From assembly GCA_963829505.1 (NCBI GenBank), contig CAWHIL010000003.1, positions 558,001 to 622,000 of the forward strand: a stretch of DNA of 64,000 nt. Direction: 5' to 3'. Source of the stretch: Roseiarcus sp963829505 (lineage in GTDB: Bacteria; Pseudomonadota; Alphaproteobacteria; Rhizobiales; Beijerinckiaceae). Below the pieces are notes generated by a model, which saw only the letters and a program-made list of their open reading frames with translations, searched no databases and was not told the DNA's origin. The translations under genes were made by a program, and so were the position numbers. This document shows, piece by piece, positions 18,014 to 25,946 of this stretch (positions are counted from its first letter, which is position 1; the number at the start of each line of letters is the position of its first letter).

Positions 18014-19693
18014 TCAGTCGCCTGCGCCGATCGTCTTGACGAGTTTATGGATGTCCATCAGCGGCACAGGATTGGCCGGATCCTGAAGATTGGGACTTGT
18101 GTCGTTTGAGGCCCCGCCGGGGAAGCGCTTCATGTTCGGGAAATCGACGATGGACTTGTCGAAATCGCCGATCGGCACGCCAATGAGCGACAGGACCCAA
18201 CCATTGTCGTAACCGGCATAACGTCCCGGCGAGGTTGTCGGCAACCGCGTGCTGACGGCTCCGTTGAACAGCATGTCGTATTTCTCGAACGGGTCCATGG
18301 TGAGGTTGTAGACCGAGCCGCAGCAGCCGAGGTCCTGTTTGGCGCCAAGCCATGTATCCTTCGAGGTGTACAGATACTTCCAGGCGATGTGCAGGTCCGC
18401 GTTCTCGGGGTCGTCGCCAATGTCGGCGCGCGCGCCGGCGAAGTCCTCGCCGTCGACATAGATCCAAGAACTGCGCGCCGAGTGCCGCGCTTTGCCCATG
18501 ATGTAGGCGCTGTTGTCGATGCTGTCGAAATAGATCGGTTTGCCATCGTTATCCATCCACGCGCCGTGGGGCGGCGGGGTGAGACCGACCATTGTCGCCA
18601 ACGTCGCCCAGAGGTCGATATGCGACATCATTTCGCCGTAGCGCGCGCCGGCGGGAATCTTGCCCGGCGACCACATGATCGCTGGCACTCGGAATCCGCC
18701 TTCGAACGGCGAACCCTTCTCGCCTCGGAACGGAACCGTGCCCGCGTCCGGCCACGCATCCTGCCAGGCGCCATTGTCGGCGGTGATGATCACGATGGTG
18801 TCGGGAGCGTCGGCCCGGATTTCGTCCATCACCTTGCCGATGTTGGAATCGAGTTCCAGCATCGCGTCGGAATAGTCGCCGAGGTGCGATTTGCCGATGA
18901 ACGCCCTGGCCGGAATGTTCGGGTTGTGCATCTTCATGAAATTCACATCCATGAAGAAGGGCTTCGCGTCCTTGGCGTGCTGCTTGATGTAGTCGACGGC
19001 CGAGTTGGCCTGCCGGACATCGAACTCATGCAGATAATCGTAGTCGATGCGGGCGACCTTGTTCGCGGGCTTTCCCGCGACGCCTTCCCACTCGTACAGG
19101 TTGACGATCTTCTGATATTCGTCCCAGTACGCGGCGTTGAACTTCGGAAACCAGGGGTGGGCGAAGTTGGAGGTGTCGTCGTAGGTGTAGACGCCGGGAT
19201 AGTACGCGGCGAACTCCTTCATCTCGTCGAAGCCGTGCTCGATCGGGTAAAATTTCGGTTGATCGCCGAGATGCCATTTGCCCGAGAAATAGGTGCCATA
19301 GCCGTTCTTCTGGAAGAACTCGGCGATCGTTGGCGTGGACTTCGTCAGGCCATTTTCGTCGCCGGGCACGACCACGACCGAGAGGGCCGAACGGATGGGG
19401 ATGCGGCCGGTCATGAAGGAGGCGCGACCAGCGGTGCAGCTCGCCTGACCATACCAGCTCGTGAAGACTGCGCCTTCCTGGGCGACGCGATCAATATTCG
19501 GGGTCGGATGGCCGAGATTGGCGCCCCCGCCATAGGCGCCGAAATCGTTCCATCCTGTGTCGTCGGTCATCAGCATGACGATGTTGGGCCGTCTGTCCTG
19601 CGCAGAGGCGCCGGTCACGGCGAGCGGTGACACGGTGATCGCCACTCCGGCGGCAAGCAGGGTCGCGAGTTTATGGCTCCGATCGACTGGCAT
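18014..19693 (-). CDS. Secreted sulfatase (arylsulfatase family)
   Basis: The protein has 559 residues with a signal peptide ending near ASA at residue 31. The sulfatase metal site starts at NIVMLMTDDTGWNDFG (Asp44/Asp45). The formylglycine site is CTAGR at residues 86-90, so the Cys is present but the usual Pro of CxPxR is Ala. SGKWHLGD, PFFMDVNFMKMH and IITADNGAWQD complete the active site. Formylglycine formation needs a maturase encoded elsewhere. The enzyme would release sulfate in the periplasm. It is divergent from a porin gene, which could supply substrate access. Confidence 0.9.
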   Translation of the reverse strand: MPVDRSHKLATLLAAGVAITVSPLAVTGASAQDRRPNIVMLMTDDTGWNDFGAYGGGANLGHPTPNIDRVAQEGAVFTSWYGQASCTAGRASFMTGRIPIRSALSVVVVPGDENGLTKSTPTIAEFFQKNGYGTYFSGKWHLGDQPKFYPIEHGFDEMKEFAAYYPGVYTYDDTSNFAHPWFPKFNAAYWDEYQKIVNLYEWEGVAGKPANKVARIDYDYLHEFDVRQANSAVDYIKQHAKDAKPFFMDVNFMKMHNPNIPARAFIGKSHLGDYSDAMLELDSNIGKVMDEIRADAPDTIVIITADNGAWQDAWPDAGTVPFRGEKGSPFEGGFRVPAIMWSPGKIPAGARYGEMMSHIDLWATLATMVGLTPPPHGAWMDNDGKPIYFDSIDNSAYIMGKARHSARSSWIYVDGEDFAGARADIGDDPENADLHIAWKYLYTSKDTWLGAKQDLGCCGSVYNLTMDPFEKYDMLFNGAVSTRLPTTSPGRYAGYDNGWVLSLIGVPIGDFDKSIVDFPNMKRFPGGASNDTSPNLQDPANPVPLMDIHKLVKTIGAGD

Positions 19694-19919
19694 CGTGTTC
19701 CTCCCTTGCGGTCGGCCTGTCGTCCTCTCCGGGGCGACAAGGAGCCAGAGCGCTGCCCGCCACTAATCGACGATCAAGATATTGTTATGACGGCCAACGG
19801 TCGCCGGCCGCCGACTGCGGGCGCTGGTCCGCGGCTTGCTTGATATGCGCCGGAGTTGTTAGGATCGACCGCGCGGGCCCCTGACTTCGGGGAGGCTTCA
19901 AGTCCACGTTCCTATCTCT

Positions 19920-21356
19920 TTGCAGCTGTGCCGGCTCGTCCTTGCTTCCGCTTTCGCCGCCCTGACGGGAAGTGTCGCCTACGCGACCGATTCGTCGGCC
20001 GTCGCAGAGCCGCCGCTGGCTTCCGAGGCGCCGACGCCGTGCTTCGCGAGCATCGCGGACTTTTTGAGCGCGAGCGCCAGGGACTGCCCGCTCTCCTGGA
20101 ACGGCGTCACCCTCTACGGCGTCATCGACGTCGGCGCGGGCTGCGAGACGCATGGCGCGCCGTTTAACGGCAACTATCCCAACGGGGTCGCGACGCTGAT
20201 CGCGAAGAACAGCAATGGACCCCGCTACACCCTCGTGCCGAACGGCCTCGGGCAGACCTATGTCGGCCTCAAGGGCGTCGAGCCGATCGCATACGGCTGG
20301 TCGTTCGTCTTCAATCTCCAGAACGGCTTCGACCCATTCACCCTGCAGCGGGCGAACGGCCCGAAATCGCTGATCGAGAACAACACTATTCCGCTCGATG
20401 CGCAGACTTCAAACGGCAACTCGAGCCGAGCCGGCCAGCTCTTCAACACAGAGGCCTACGCCGGCTTCAGCCACTCGACCTACGGAACATTGACGGCTGG
20501 CCGCCAGAACTCGCTTATTCTCGACGGTCTTGGCGCGTGGGACCCGATGGGCGCGGCGCCCGTTTTCTCGGTGATCGGCGCTTCCAACACCGTCTCGGGC
20601 GGCGGCGACACGGAATCCGCGCGCTACAACACCTCGATCAAGTATCGCGTTCCCGTCGGACCGCTTCAGATCGCTGCGCTCTATCAAATCGGCGGTTTCG
20701 GCCAGGGCAACGGCTCGAACGGAGCCTTCTCGACCGAGATCGAGGGCGATTTCGGTGCGTTCGCCTTCGACGCCGTAGGGCAGCGGGTGAAGGACGCGGT
20801 GTCGCTCTCGAGCTTCGCCGAAAATCCACTGCCGGCGGGCGTCAGCCCGAACGCGCTCAAAGCGACGCTCTCCAACAATACGAGCGGGATGCTCGCCCTC
20901 CGCTACACCTTCGACAGGATCACCGCCTATGCGGGATTTGAATACATCCTTTTCCGCAATCCGAGCGACGCTTATCCGTACGGCTTCATGGCGATCGGCG
21001 ACTATCCCGTGCCCCCTGGCGCCGTGAACGCGACCGCGTACACCGAAAACAAGGTTTTGAGGGCGTTCTGGTTCGGGGCCAAATACGCAATCCGCGACAA
21101 CCTCGATGTCGCCGGCGCCTACTACCGGTACTACCAGAATGGTTACAGTACGAGCCCTTGCACCGACGACAATCTTTCCTCGTCAAGCTGCCGAGGGAAT
21201 CTCAACGCGCTTTCGGCCATGATCGAGTACCGCCCCACCCCTCGAATCAAGGCATACGCCGGCGTCATGTGGACCGAGGTCGCGGGCGGCCTCGCCAGCG
21301 GATATCTGAACCACAGCAACCTCGCCCCGACCGTCGGCGTTCGGCTGGCTTTTTGA
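19920..21356 (+). CDS. Outer-membrane general porin
   Basis: The protein has 478 residues, probably from a TTG, with a signal peptide LCRLVLASAFAALTGSVAYA. The mature chain opens with LSWNGVTLYGVIDVGAGCE and contains YVGLKGVEPIAYGWSFVFNLQNGF, YAGFSHSTYGTLTAGRQNSL and alternating amphipathic strands. It ends in VGVRLAF, whose terminal Phe is the usual outer-membrane assembly signal. These are features of trimeric Gram-negative porins, here longer than the usual 350-400 residues. No ATG precedes the signal peptide in frame, so the TTG start is a weak point. It may be expressed with the divergent sulfatase. Confidence 0.85.
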   Translation: MQLCRLVLASAFAALTGSVAYATDSSAVAEPPLASEAPTPCFASIADFLSASARDCPLSWNGVTLYGVIDVGAGCETHGAPFNGNYPNGVATLIAKNSNGPRYTLVPNGLGQTYVGLKGVEPIAYGWSFVFNLQNGFDPFTLQRANGPKSLIENNTIPLDAQTSNGNSSRAGQLFNTEAYAGFSHSTYGTLTAGRQNSLILDGLGAWDPMGAAPVFSVIGASNTVSGGGDTESARYNTSIKYRVPVGPLQIAALYQIGGFGQGNGSNGAFSTEIEGDFGAFAFDAVGQRVKDAVSLSSFAENPLPAGVSPNALKATLSNNTSGMLALRYTFDRITAYAGFEYILFRNPSDAYPYGFMAIGDYPVPPGAVNATAYTENKVLRAFWFGAKYAIRDNLDVAGAYYRYYQNGYSTSPCTDDNLSSSSCRGNLNALSAMIEYRPTPRIKAYAGVMWTEVAGGLASGYLNHSNLAPTVGVRLAF

Positions 21357-21491
21357 GGCCCGCCTACGCGGCTTAGGTCGGGGCCGCCACCCTGCGGCGA
21401 TGTCTCAAATGGGCGCCAGCGCCGCCATTCCCGCGTTGCCGGGCGAGGTCTGGGCTGACGCAGCAGCGCGTTGGGGTGCTCGGAGTTTGAA

Positions 21492-21853
21492 TTACCGACC
21501 CTCGATCTCCGCGCGCTTCACCACCGCCACCGTCGCATCGTCGCGGTGGCGGGCGAAGTCGCGGTAGAGGACGGCGGCGATCAGCGACGGGTGGCGCGCC
21601 TTGAGGCCCGGATAGGCGTCGAAGGACCAGTGGGTGCCGACGCCGTCGGAGGCGAGAACCGCGATCGTGTCGCCGCGCGTCGGGTAGGTGAAGGTCCGCA
21701 CGCTCTTCAGCGAATGGCCGAGCGTGCCGTTGAAGCTCACCATGCGCCGGGTTTCGAGCCCGCTCGCAACCACCCCCATGACGTTGCCGACGCCGATGAA
21801 GGCGACCTCGTTCGACGCCTTGGGCAGAAACACGATGTAGGCGGCGGCCCGGA
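21492..21853 (-). pseudogene. Fragment duplicating the 3' end of the SpoIIE-type phosphatase gene
   Basis: The frame encodes SNEVAFIGVGNVMGVVASGL and about 85 further residues, nearly identical to residues 232-336 of the phosphatase at 23128-24147. It then ends in EIEGR. Upstream of this block the similarity falls sharply (AAAYIVFLPKAS against AASIAVLPSAS) and then vanishes; no ATPase domain or metal-binding VVDGLGHG motif is present. Although an ATG lies further upstream in frame (21956), the N-terminus is not protein-like. It cannot be an active phosphatase. Confidence 0.8.
21516..21819. repeat. 304-bp long direct repeat, copy 1
   Basis: This block aligns without gaps to 23155-23458 (offset 1639) with about five differences by eye, roughly 98 percent identity. 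The identity starts at CTTCACCACCGCCACC and stops abruptly after TTCGACGCC. Between the two copies lies the MetE-like gene. Confidence 0.9.
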
Positions 21854-21952
21854 GCGTCCGTCGGGCCTGCAACCCATAGCGCCTGCGTCCGCTTCTGTTG
21901 TCTCGGCCCGTACCAAGCCGATCGGGAATGTCAGCAATGGCTCGAGAGCGGC

Positions 21953-22993
21953 TCAACGGGTCTCCAAATCTGCTCCCAGTTCGGCCCGCACGATCCGCGC
22001 GCCCTCGACCATCGCCTTCATCTTTCCGAACGCGGAGTCCCTCGGCAGATATTTGAGGCCGCAGTCGGGCGCCACGACGATGTCCTCCGGCTTCCGGTGG
22101 GCAAGGGCGCGGCGGATTCGGTCCGCGACCGTCTGCGGCGATTCAACCTCTGGCGTTGACAGATCGAGCACGCCAAGAATGATTTTTTGATCAGGCAGAT
22201 CCGCGAGGACAGAACAGTCGAGGCTGGATTGCGCGGTCTCGATGGAGATCTGCCTGCAGCGGCACCCCTTGAGCTGGGGGAGAAACGAGTAGGCGCTTGG
22301 CCGCTCGTGGATGATCGCGGCGTAGCCGAAGCAGACATGGACCGCCGTCGTCCCACTCACGCCTTCGAGCGCACGATTGAGCGCCGCGAGGCCGTAGTCC
22401 TCGGCGGCCTTCGGACGCGCCTGCAAATAGGGCTCGTCGACCTGAACAATATCGGCGCCCGCGGCGAAAAGGTCCTCGATCTCTTCGTTGACCGCCCCGG
22501 CGTAGGCGAACGCGGCGTCGGCGGGCGAAGGATAAAAGTCGTTCTGCGCCTGCTGGCTCATGGTGAAGGGGCCCGGCACCGTCATCTTGACCATGCGGTT
22601 CGTGTGGCGGCGCAGGAACTTCAGATCCTCGACTTCGACCGGATGACGCCTGCGAATAGGGCCGACAATTCTGGGAACGGGGTTGGGATGACCGGAGCGG
22701 TCGAGGGCGGTCCCGGGATTATCGATGTCAACGCCCTCGAGCGCGGTCGCGAACCGGTTGGAGTAGCTCTCGCGCCGGATTTCGCCGTCGGTGACGATGT
22801 CGAGGCCGGCCTCCTCCTGCAGCTTGATCGCGACGATGGTGGCGTCGTCTTGCGCCTCGGCAAGATAGGGCTCGGCGATCCGCCAAAGCTCCTTCGCTCG
22901 CACGCGCGGTGGAAACCGTCCAGCCAGTTTCGCCCGGTCGATGAGCCATTCGGGCTGCGCATATGAGCCGACGAGCGTCGTTGGGAGCAGCAT
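21953..22993 (-). CDS. Short MetE-like cobalamin-independent methyltransferase
   Basis: The 346-residue protein corresponds to the C-terminal catalytic half of MetE. It begins LPTTLVGSYAQPEWL and continues with GLDIVTDGEIRRESYSNRF, MVKMTVPGPFTMSQQ, ADIVQVDEPYLQ, VHVCFGYAAI, ISIETAQSSLDCSVL and DIVVAPDCGLKYLPR. The zinc ligands His/Cys in VHVCFGY, Glu in ISIETAQ and Cys in PDCGLKYL are present. Full-length MetE is about 750 residues; this short class transfers methyl groups to homocysteine or another thiol. GGAGG precedes the ATG. It lies between a phosphatase gene and its duplicated fragment, so it may be an insertion into the stressosome operon's 3' flank. Confidence 0.88.
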   Translation of the reverse strand: MLLPTTLVGSYAQPEWLIDRAKLAGRFPPRVRAKELWRIAEPYLAEAQDDATIVAIKLQEEAGLDIVTDGEIRRESYSNRFATALEGVDIDNPGTALDRSGHPNPVPRIVGPIRRRHPVEVEDLKFLRRHTNRMVKMTVPGPFTMSQQAQNDFYPSPADAAFAYAGAVNEEIEDLFAAGADIVQVDEPYLQARPKAAEDYGLAALNRALEGVSGTTAVHVCFGYAAIIHERPSAYSFLPQLKGCRCRQISIETAQSSLDCSVLADLPDQKIILGVLDLSTPEVESPQTVADRIRRALAHRKPEDIVVAPDCGLKYLPRDSAFGKMKAMVEGARIVRAELGADLETR

Positions 22994-23127
22994 AAAGGCC
23001 TCCTCCGGCGCGACCGCTCGAGGGGCCGCGCCCACTCGATCCTGCGTCGGCTTCGCCGAACTTGGCAAGCGCGGACCGTGTCGCCTGACCAGGAGGCCGC
23101 CCCGCCTAACCGAAATCTCCGCACGCT

Positions 23128-24147
23128 TCACTCCGCCGCGTCCTGCGCCGCACGCTTCACCACCGCCACCGTCGCGTCGTCGCGGTGGCGGGCGAAGTCG
23201 CGGTAGAGGACGGCGGCGATCAGCGACGGGTGGCGCGCCTTGAGGCCCGGATAGGCGTCGAAGGACCAGTGGGTGCCGACGCCGTCGGAGGCGAGAACCG
23301 CGATCGTGTCGCCCAGCGTCGGATAGGTGAAGGTCCGCACGCTCTTCAGCGAATGGCCGAGCGTGCCGTTGAAGCTCACCATGCGCCGCGTTTCGAGCCC
23401 GCTCGCAACCACCCCCATGACGTTGCCGACGCCGATGAAGGCGACCTCGTTCGACGCCGACGGCAGGACCGCGATCGACGCGGCCGCGCCGCGGGTGGAG
23501 CGCAGCGCCAGATGCAGCCGCTCCATCGCCTCGGGGTCGGCGCGTCCCTTGCCGAGATCGAAGGCGCGGGTCGCGGCGCCGGCGGCGTCGGCGGCGAGCG
23601 GCCCGTGACCCAACCCGTCGACGACCAGGATCGCGAGGTCGTCGCCGTGGCGCTTGATGCGCCAGGCGTCGCCGCAAGCGTCCTCGCCGGGCTTGGGGAC
23701 GCTGATCCCGCCGTATCGGGGCGGCGACGGCGCGGCCGCGGGGACGCCTCCCTGCACGCGGGCGAGGAACGCGCTGCCGTGTCCGGGACGCGAGTAGACA
23801 TCGAAGGCGTGCGACAGCCGATTGATGGCGCCGAGGCCCGTGCCGGGGCCGCCGGCGGTCGAGAATCCGTCGCGCATCGCAGCCGTGGGCTCGGCGATCC
23901 CCGGCCCCGTGTCCAGAGCAATGCATTCGACGCCGGCGCCGGTCTCGTCCTCGAAGAGGCCGATCAGCATCACGCCGCCGCTCGCGTGCCGGATGAGGTT
24001 GCGGGCGAGTTCCGTCGCGACGATGGCGACCCGGCCGGCGTCGACCTCGCCCATGCCGAGGTCGGCCGCGAAGCCGAGCGCGCTGCGGCGCGCTTCGCCG
24101 ACGCCGCTGTCGTCCGAAATCTCGAGCCGGCGCGTTCCTATTTCCAT
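23128..24147 (-). CDS. Fused anti-sigma-type ATPase and SpoIIE-family (PP2C) phosphatase, RsbX-like
   Basis: The protein has 339 residues. Residues 1-130 are a GHKL ATPase of the RsbW/RsbT kind: ELARNLIRHASGG with Asn50, LDTGPGIAE and GGPGTGLGAINRL. Residues about 145-339 are a SpoIIE/PP2C domain with metal ligands Asp177 in LVVDGLGHG and Asp288 in LASDGVGTHW. In stressosome operons the fourth gene is usually the feedback phosphatase RsbX, which dephosphorylates RsbS and RsbR; the fused ATPase half is unusual. It overlaps rsbT by 10 bp. The 3' end is duplicated at 21516-21819. Confidence 0.88.
   Translation of the reverse strand: MEIGTRRLEISDDSGVGEARRSALGFAADLGMGEVDAGRVAIVATELARNLIRHASGGVMLIGLFEDETGAGVECIALDTGPGIAEPTAAMRDGFSTAGGPGTGLGAINRLSHAFDVYSRPGHGSAFLARVQGGVPAAAPSPPRYGGISVPKPGEDACGDAWRIKRHGDDLAILVVDGLGHGPLAADAAGAATRAFDLGKGRADPEAMERLHLALRSTRGAAASIAVLPSASNEVAFIGVGNVMGVVASGLETRRMVSFNGTLGHSLKSVRTFTYPTLGDTIAVLASDGVGTHWSFDAYPGLKARHPSLIAAVLYRDFARHRDDATVAVVKRAAQDAAE
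23155..23458. repeat. 304-bp long direct repeat, copy 2
   Basis: Counterpart of 21516-21819, lying wholly within the phosphatase coding sequence (residues about 232-332). This copy is the one in an intact gene and is therefore probably the source. Confidence 0.9.
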
Positions 24148-24533
24148 CGCGCGATCGTGACCTGCGTGCCCTTGCCGACAGTCGACTTGATGTCGAACTC
24201 GTTCGACAGGCGTTTTGCTCCGCTCAAACCCAGCCCAAGCCCGCCGCCGGTGGTGAAGCCGTCGGTCAGCGCCGCGCCGAGGTCGGAAATGCCGGGCCCC
24301 TCGTCCTCGAACACGAGGCGGACGCCGCGCCTCGCGCCGTTGTCGAGGACCTCGATCCTGACCAGCCCTCCGCCGCCGTAATCGAGCGTGTTTCTGGCGA
24401 TTTCGCTGGCGGCGGTGACGATCTTGGTCTGGTCGACGAGCGACATGCCGATCTCGACGGCGCGCGTGCGCACCTGCTGGCGAACCCGGACGACGTCGTC
24501 GGACGTCGTGATCGCCAGCGTCTCAATCGCCAT
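24138..24533 (-). CDS. rsbT: Stressosome switch kinase RsbT
   Basis: The 131-residue protein is a single GHKL ATPase domain. Its N-box is AASEIARNTLDYGGGG (Asn48), the G1 box is DEGPGISD (Asp78) and the G2 box is GGGLGLGLSGAKRL (residues 97-109). It matches RsbT, the serine/threonine kinase that phosphorylates RsbS and RsbR on stress and then leaves the stressosome to activate a partner. In Bacillus the partner is RsbU, which is absent nearby. It overlaps rsbS by 11 bp and the phosphatase gene by 10 bp, implying coupled translation. Confidence 0.92.
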   Translation of the reverse strand: MAIETLAITTSDDVVRVRQQVRTRAVEIGMSLVDQTKIVTAASEIARNTLDYGGGGLVRIEVLDNGARRGVRLVFEDEGPGISDLGAALTDGFTTGGGLGLGLSGAKRLSNEFDIKSTVGKGTQVTIARWK

Positions 24534-24924
24534 CGCCGACCGCTTCGGTGGACGCGTCGCCGTCAGGGTCGGCGAGGCGCTTCGCCAGAAGCTCCATGCC
24601 CCGCTCGACGTTGAGCGCGGTGCGCACGCCGCCGAGTTCGAGGCCGAGTTCGACAAGGGTGATGGCGACGGCGGGGCGCATGCCCACGACCACCGTCTCG
24701 GCGTCGAGCATGCGCGACACCGAGGCGATGCTGTCGAGCATCCGGCCCATGAACGAATTGACGATGTCGAGGCCGGAAATGTCGATCAGCACACCGCGCG
24801 CGCCGGTCGCGACGATGCGGGCGGAAAGGTCCTCTTCGAGCGCGGCGGCGAGGCGATCGTGCATGTCGACCTGCACCGTCACCAGGAGCGCCCTGCCCAC
24901 CTTGAGAATGGGGATGCGGTCCAT
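24523..24924 (-). CDS. rsbS: Stressosome scaffold protein RsbS (STAS domain)
   Basis: The 133-residue protein is a single STAS domain beginning MDRIPILKVGRALLVTVQVDM. The RsbT phosphorylation site is conserved as Ser57 in DIVNSFMGRML (Ser59 in B. subtilis), and MRPAVAITLVELGLEL matches the following helix. RsbS and RsbR build the stressosome core, which holds RsbT until both are phosphorylated. The C-terminal 15 residues are acidic and not conserved. The ATG lies 5 bp after the rsbR stop. Confidence 0.93.
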   Translation of the reverse strand: MDRIPILKVGRALLVTVQVDMHDRLAAALEEDLSARIVATGARGVLIDISGLDIVNSFMGRMLDSIASVSRMLDAETVVVGMRPAVAITLVELGLELGGVRTALNVERGMELLAKRLADPDGDASTEAVGDGD

Positions 24925-24929
24925 GGAGG

Positions 24930-25793
24930 TCAGGTCTCCAGTTTTTTCGCCGAGACGACGGCGCGGCCGGTTCGCTTGAACGCCAGCGCCAGCGCGTCCG
25001 CGAGCGTCGCCTTGGAGACGACGGACAGTTCGACGCCGAGATGCACCATGGTCTGGGCGATCTGCGGGCGGATGCCCGAGACGATGCAATCCGCGCCCAT
25101 GAGACGGGCCGCGGCGATCGTCTTCAGGAGATGCTGCGCAACCAGCGTGTCGACCGTCGGCACGCCGGTGATGTCGATGATGGCGATCGAGGCGGCCTGC
25201 TCGACGATCGCCTGGAGAAGGTTCTCCATCACGACCTGGGTGCGGTTGGAATCGAGCGTGCCGATCAGCGGCAGCGCGAGCACCCCGTCCCAGAGACGCA
25301 CGACCGGCGTCGAGAGTTCGGCGATCTCCTGCTGCTGACGGATGATCACCTCCTCGCGGCTCTTCTGATAGACCTCCATGGTGAAGAGGCCGAGCTGATC
25401 GAGGAGAACAGACGCCGTCCCCAGGTCCTGAACGGCCGTCGTCGCGGCCTTCGCGCCCTGCTTCTGGATCAGCCCGAAGATCGGCTCCTTGAGGGAGAAA
25501 ATGAAAATCGCCGTCTCCGAGGGGGAGAATCCCTGCACCGCCCGCGACCGCGAAATGTCGGCCATCATGTCGCGCGCCCGGTCGAGAGCCGGCGATTGCC
25601 CCTTTTGACCCGCAAGCACCTCGCGAAAGGCCGCGAGGAAGTTGCGGCACTGGGTTGCAAGCTGCGCTTCCTTGATCCGGCCGCCGCCGTCGCCCCCCGC
25701 CGCCTTCAGCCGCTCCAGCCAGTCCGCGAGAAGTTCGGCTTCGTGATCGTGGACCAACTTTGACAATTGCGGCGCGGCGTGAGTGTCTGCCAT
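24930..25793 (-). CDS. rsbR: Stressosome sensor protein RsbR
   Basis: The protein has 287 residues. Residues 1-150 form a helical N-terminal sensor domain of the RsbRD type (LSKLVHDHEAELLADWLERL ... FSPSETAIFIFSLKEPIF) with no globin haem ligands evident. A linker helix and a STAS domain at about 165-280 follow. Of the two RsbRA phospho-threonines, Thr205 is matched by Thr216 in VPTVDTLVAQ and Thr171 by Ser182 in GTLDSNR. SGIRPQIAQTMVHLGV is conserved. It is the first gene of the operon and is divergent from the hybrid kinases. The signal sensed is unknown. Confidence 0.92.
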   Translation of the reverse strand: MADTHAAPQLSKLVHDHEAELLADWLERLKAAGGDGGGRIKEAQLATQCRNFLAAFREVLAGQKGQSPALDRARDMMADISRSRAVQGFSPSETAIFIFSLKEPIFGLIQKQGAKAATTAVQDLGTASVLLDQLGLFTMEVYQKSREEVIIRQQQEIAELSTPVVRLWDGVLALPLIGTLDSNRTQVVMENLLQAIVEQAASIAIIDITGVPTVDTLVAQHLLKTIAAARLMGADCIVSGIRPQIAQTMVHLGVELSVVSKATLADALALAFKRTGRAVVSAKKLET

Positions 25794-25846
25794 TGCGGGC
25801 CTCTCGAGGATCGGGGTCGGCTTTTAAGGTTTCACACGGGGCCGGC

Positions 25847-25858
25847 GTTGCGCGCAAC
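25847..25858. promoter_or_regulatory. Palindrome in the divergent stressosome/kinase promoter region
   Basis: GTTGCGCGCAAC is a perfect 12-bp palindrome placed between rsbR (starts 25793, minus) and the hybrid kinase (starts 25947, plus). It is a candidate operator for both directions. I could not place a convincing sigma-70 or EcfG-type (GGAAC...CGTT) promoter in this 153-bp gap. Confidence 0.3.
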
Positions 25859-25946
25859 AGGGCGGGCGCGCCTTCCGGCGACCGGTCTAACGCCACGAAT
25901 ATGCCTTTTGCATTTGGCTTGAGATCGGAGGTGGAACGCGTCCACG

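Noticed and set aside
21492..21956. A second functional SpoIIE-type phosphatase
   Set aside because: The frame lacks the first metal-binding motif and the ATPase domain, and its N-terminal third has no similarity to the family.
25794..25946. An EcfG-type general-stress promoter (GGAAC...CGTT) between rsbR and the hybrid kinase
   Set aside because: GGAAC occurs but no CGTT lies at 16-17 bp spacing on either strand; the nearest minus-strand match, GGAAG...GTT, has a spacer of only 13.
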